From Alviniconcha marisindica (taxonomy: Eukaryota; Mollusca; Gastropoda; Provannidae): a stretch of DNA of 64,000 nt. Below are positions 1-64,000 of the stretch, piece after piece. Below the pieces are notes generated by a model, which worked only from the letters and a program-made list of their open reading frames with translations, searched no databases and was not told the origin of the DNA. The stretch covers positions 74,501 through 138,500 of the forward strand of contig JABMCL010003286.1 in NCBI GenBank assembly GCA_018857735.1, read 5' to 3'. Positions within the stretch are counted from its first letter, which is position 1. Each line of letters opens with the position of its first letter. The position numbers and the translations under genes are program-made.

Positions 1-2307
1 TAGAAGTTTTTATTACTGTAAAGTATAAGACACAACTGTTTCCATGTGAACAGTTTTTGCAGCATTACACAAAATAGCATGTCTAACTTTGTTGCAGTAA
101 ATAACATATACTTTGTTTTTCATAACAAAAGAAGTAATACTTTTTATTTAACAAACAAGTGTTTTGTAAGAGACAAAATGTAGCCAGGAAGTGTGAGTGC
201 AACTTTTGCTGCTTTTGGGTGTCACAGGAAAACACATGCAACCTGTCATCCATGCATTTCTTGGTCATGTTGACTCAGGTGCCTAGGACAAAAATAGTTG
301 AATAGTTATCTTCAAACTGAATGAATTAATAAAAAAATCATGATAAATATTACTGAAAAAACATAGCCTAATGAATAATGCTGATAAAAGATCTGCACCT
401 TCCATTTTTAGAACTCTGGAAGGCAGACCGGCATGGTCACTATCATTATGCCGATGATTATTATTTCCACAGCTCGTGTTGTAGTCGTAATGTTCAACAC
501 CTAACTTGATGACTTTAGCTTCTGGAAATTAGAATTGTCTACCATGTATGGTGATCTGTTTGCAGACGTAGTTTGTAAACAAAATGAATTGTGTTAAAGT
601 GCAAGCAAAAAATGTAAAGAATATGATCAGAATATACTGCTTATAACCATTCTGCTGTTGAACATTACAATTTCAACGCACACCCATGTTGTAAGAAACT
701 CAGCTAAAACAAATTTACGAAAACATTTGAACAAACTTCAGATTAACAGAATAACAAAAACTTGCTTTGTATGCTTACATTCTGATACTTTTAAAAGATT
801 TGGCATATATACCAATATAAATATCATCGTATAACTGCAAGATTTGACTAAATATCTGTTGAACGTTTAATTTATGTCAGATATTATGCCTTTTACGTTC
901 TTCAAAAATATAAGCACACAACTTTCGCATGTCACAACATTTCTTCCATGCGGCCATGTGCTCTAAGCAAATGACCCGGATGTGTAACATGACTAGCCGG
1001 ATGAAGTGCAAACACGTGAAAACTTTTTTTCTTCCTTTTGCTTAATACTATGTTGAACATTCTTGCAACAATATTATGAAGAATGGCAAAATATATTTTA
1101 AAAACTATCCATACATTTGGCAATAAAATAAAACATGGCGTCTTATGCAGTGCTGTACCACAGTGACTGGGATAAAGTTTCAGTGAAAGAGAAAGTCGGA
1201 TCTTCGCTGGACTGTCTGCGGATGCTGGTCGTGAAACATTTCAACACGTGTAACATTTGATTGAGGGACATTTTGGAGCCTCTAACTCCAAAAACAAAAG
1301 TTACCTTTTGGCACTAAGTCATATAATTATGTGAACTTGTCCGACTATTTCAGTAATATTTATGCATGACCCTTAGATTTTGCAGAATAATAATAATAAA
1401 AAACACACTGAGTCCTTCTGATTTTATGTATGAGCCATTGACAAACAGCGGTATGCAAAAGTGGGATATATATATGTAGTAATATATATGAGCCTGTGAC
1501 AAATGGCGGTATGCAAAAGTGGGACATATATAATATATATACAATAGTAAAACAGCCACCAGAACTGTGTATTACAGGTTTACCATCTTAGTATCTGAAG
1601 ATTATATTTCCACTTTTCTTTTCTTAATGATACCAGAATGGAAGTTTATTTTTATGGTCTTCAGATTTCATGCAAGTTGAACATGAGGGGTAAAGATTTG
1701 TCCCGGGTTTATGTTTAAGGTTATTAATCTTGTCAATATTTTATTTGCAGAAATATTAGTTTCCTGTGATTTTGCAGATTTTCATGAAGCTCTGATTCTG
1801 TTTGTTGCAAAACCAGTATATTCTGTTAAAATTTGTTAAAACACTTTTTTTAAATGGTGTAAACAAAGAAAAAGAGTTGTCAATTTGTAGAAAGTGTTGT
1901 TACAAACACATAAGAGAAGCAAGTAGAATAACCAAATGTGATGAGCATTACTGGTAGCTTGGCAGCCACTTGTAAAAAAGTTTTTTTTAAAGAATTGAAC
2001 CTTTGGAAAAGTTTTTGGTGTTAGGTGCACCTTTTGCTTCAAAAGACTGACCAGACTATGCCCATTTTGTGTCCAGATTGCATCAAATTAGGGCTTGGGG
2101 GGGGGGGGGGGGGGATGCTGCTCTAACTGCAAAGTTATTTTATTTTAGCCACTAACATCCTTGTGTGGGTGATTAAAGGAGTTCTTGAATGTATGCATTG
2201 ATTGGTCAGTTGCTTTTGGTGATCAGTTAAGTCAGTGACTGAACAACAGAATGCTGGCAATGAATGAATCATTGAATGATTGAGTTGAGTCAATGATTTG
2301 GTTTCAG
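1..2307. other. Intron 3 tail of the MEK gene, no gene seen
   Basis: AT-rich sequence with no ORF of recognisable family on either strand. It holds a diverged direct duplication of about 73 bases around 1425-1545 (both copies contain GGTATGCAAAAGTGGGA followed by TATATA runs) and a run of about 17 G at 2098-2114. It ends in the polypyrimidine/AG acceptor (TTTGGTTTCAG) of the first MEK exon in the window. I see no promoter or RNA gene here; the first three coding exons of the gene must lie upstream of the window. Confidence 0.6.
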
Positions 2308-63487
<61,180 letters not shown>

Positions 63488-64000
63488 GCTGCGCCGCTGG
63501 CAGTTAGTGGGCGTCACACAGCACCACTCACCCTGACGTAACCACCATGCTTGACTGGGCATTAAAAGTGAATTATGTATGGGGCACCCTGGTGGCCAGC
63601 TGGAGTCAAAACACAGTAACTACACACGGTTGTCTTGTTTTGGTATCGTGGGGGAGGGGAGTGTCTTTCTCCTCTCCTCCCCCCCCCCCCCCCCCCACCT
63701 CCAACTCCAGCTGGAGTCAAAACACAGTAACTACACATGGTTGTCTTGTTTGGTATCATGGGGGAGGGGGAGGGTGTCTTTCGGCCCCCCCTACCCCACT
63801 CCACCCACCCACCCACTCCAGCTGGAGTTGAAACACAGTAACTACACATGGTTGTCTTGTTTTGGTATCATGGGGGAGGGGGGTATCTTTCTCCCACCCA
63901 CCCACTCCCCAAAATTGTTTGTTTCTTGTTTGGTTTCTTTTTCTTTTTCTCTCTCTTTAAAAAAAAAAAATGGCTTAAGTGTGAAATGCTGTGAAATTTT
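63488..64000 (+). other. MAP2K1: MEK 3' untranslated region (start)
   Basis: Sequence after the stop. A weak polyadenylation hexamer ATTAAA occurs at 63561-63566; no AATAAA is seen before the window ends, so the UTR may continue. It contains three copies of a 111-base repeat and long C/T and G runs. Confidence 0.6.
63598..63880 (+). repeat. MAP2K1: Three ~111-base repeats in the MEK 3' UTR
   Basis: Copies start at 63601, 63712 and 63822 with TGGAGT..AAACACAGTAAC then TACACATGGTTGTCTTGTTT, GGTATCATGGGGGAGGGG and a C/T-rich part. The second and third junctions read CTCCAGCTGGAG, a 12-base perfect palindrome. Confidence 0.9.

Overview
The window is animal nuclear DNA. It has GT-AG introns of 1.7 to 16 kb, abundant (CA)n/(GT)n microsatellites, many minisatellites, and remains of L2-like and I-like LINEs, hAT and piggyBac elements. 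Repeats carrying TCAAGGTCAAGGTCACA look molluscan, most likely a marine gastropod; the species call is inference.

One protein-coding gene is well supported. It is the 3' two-thirds of the single MEK1/2 orthologue (MAP2K1-type dual-specificity MAP kinase kinase), plus strand, from 2308 to the stop at 63487. Eight constitutive-or-alternative exon positions correspond to vertebrate exons 4-11; the first exons lie upstream of the window. HRD, DFG, both activation-loop serines, the APE-type motif, the alphaG helix and the C-terminal docking region are all readable.

The main discovery is that exon 8 exists twice: 8a (29887 or 29935 to 30020) and 8b (35235-35323). Both have good splice sites and the same phase. 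Both encode the alphaG helix (PMAIFELL[E/D]YIVNE), preceded by completely different linkers. Including both, or neither, shifts the frame into a stop, so the reading frame only tolerates exactly one. Exon 8a also has a duplicated acceptor that adds or removes 16 residues. This is a candidate splicing switch in the RAF-MEK-ERK pathway, in the segment that in mammals carries regulatory sites and contacts RAF/KSR.

The rest is intron. Intron 4 (2386-14684) holds a 1-kb purine tract, a decayed intron-bearing gene of an uncharacterised multicopy family with fourteen in-frame 13-residue repeats (4379-9562), a 2.2-kb TTAA-flanked transposon and a 1-kb minisatellite. Intron 5 holds a nested set: an I-like LINE split by another repeat, itself split by an L2-like LINE. 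Intron 6 is dominated by a TCAAGGTCA repeat and a minisatellite that runs into the exon 7 acceptor. Intron 7 has several minisatellites and a hAT remnant. The intron between 8a and 8b has three more tandem arrays. The 16-kb intron before exon 9 carries a 4-kb C-rich array, a piggyBac remnant, a 1.5-kb 35-bp array and a foldback. The last introns contain another LINE, foldbacks, a SINE head that runs into a 2.4-kb minisatellite, and small TTAA elements. Coordinates of exons are exact from reading frame and splice sites; boundaries of repeats are approximate.
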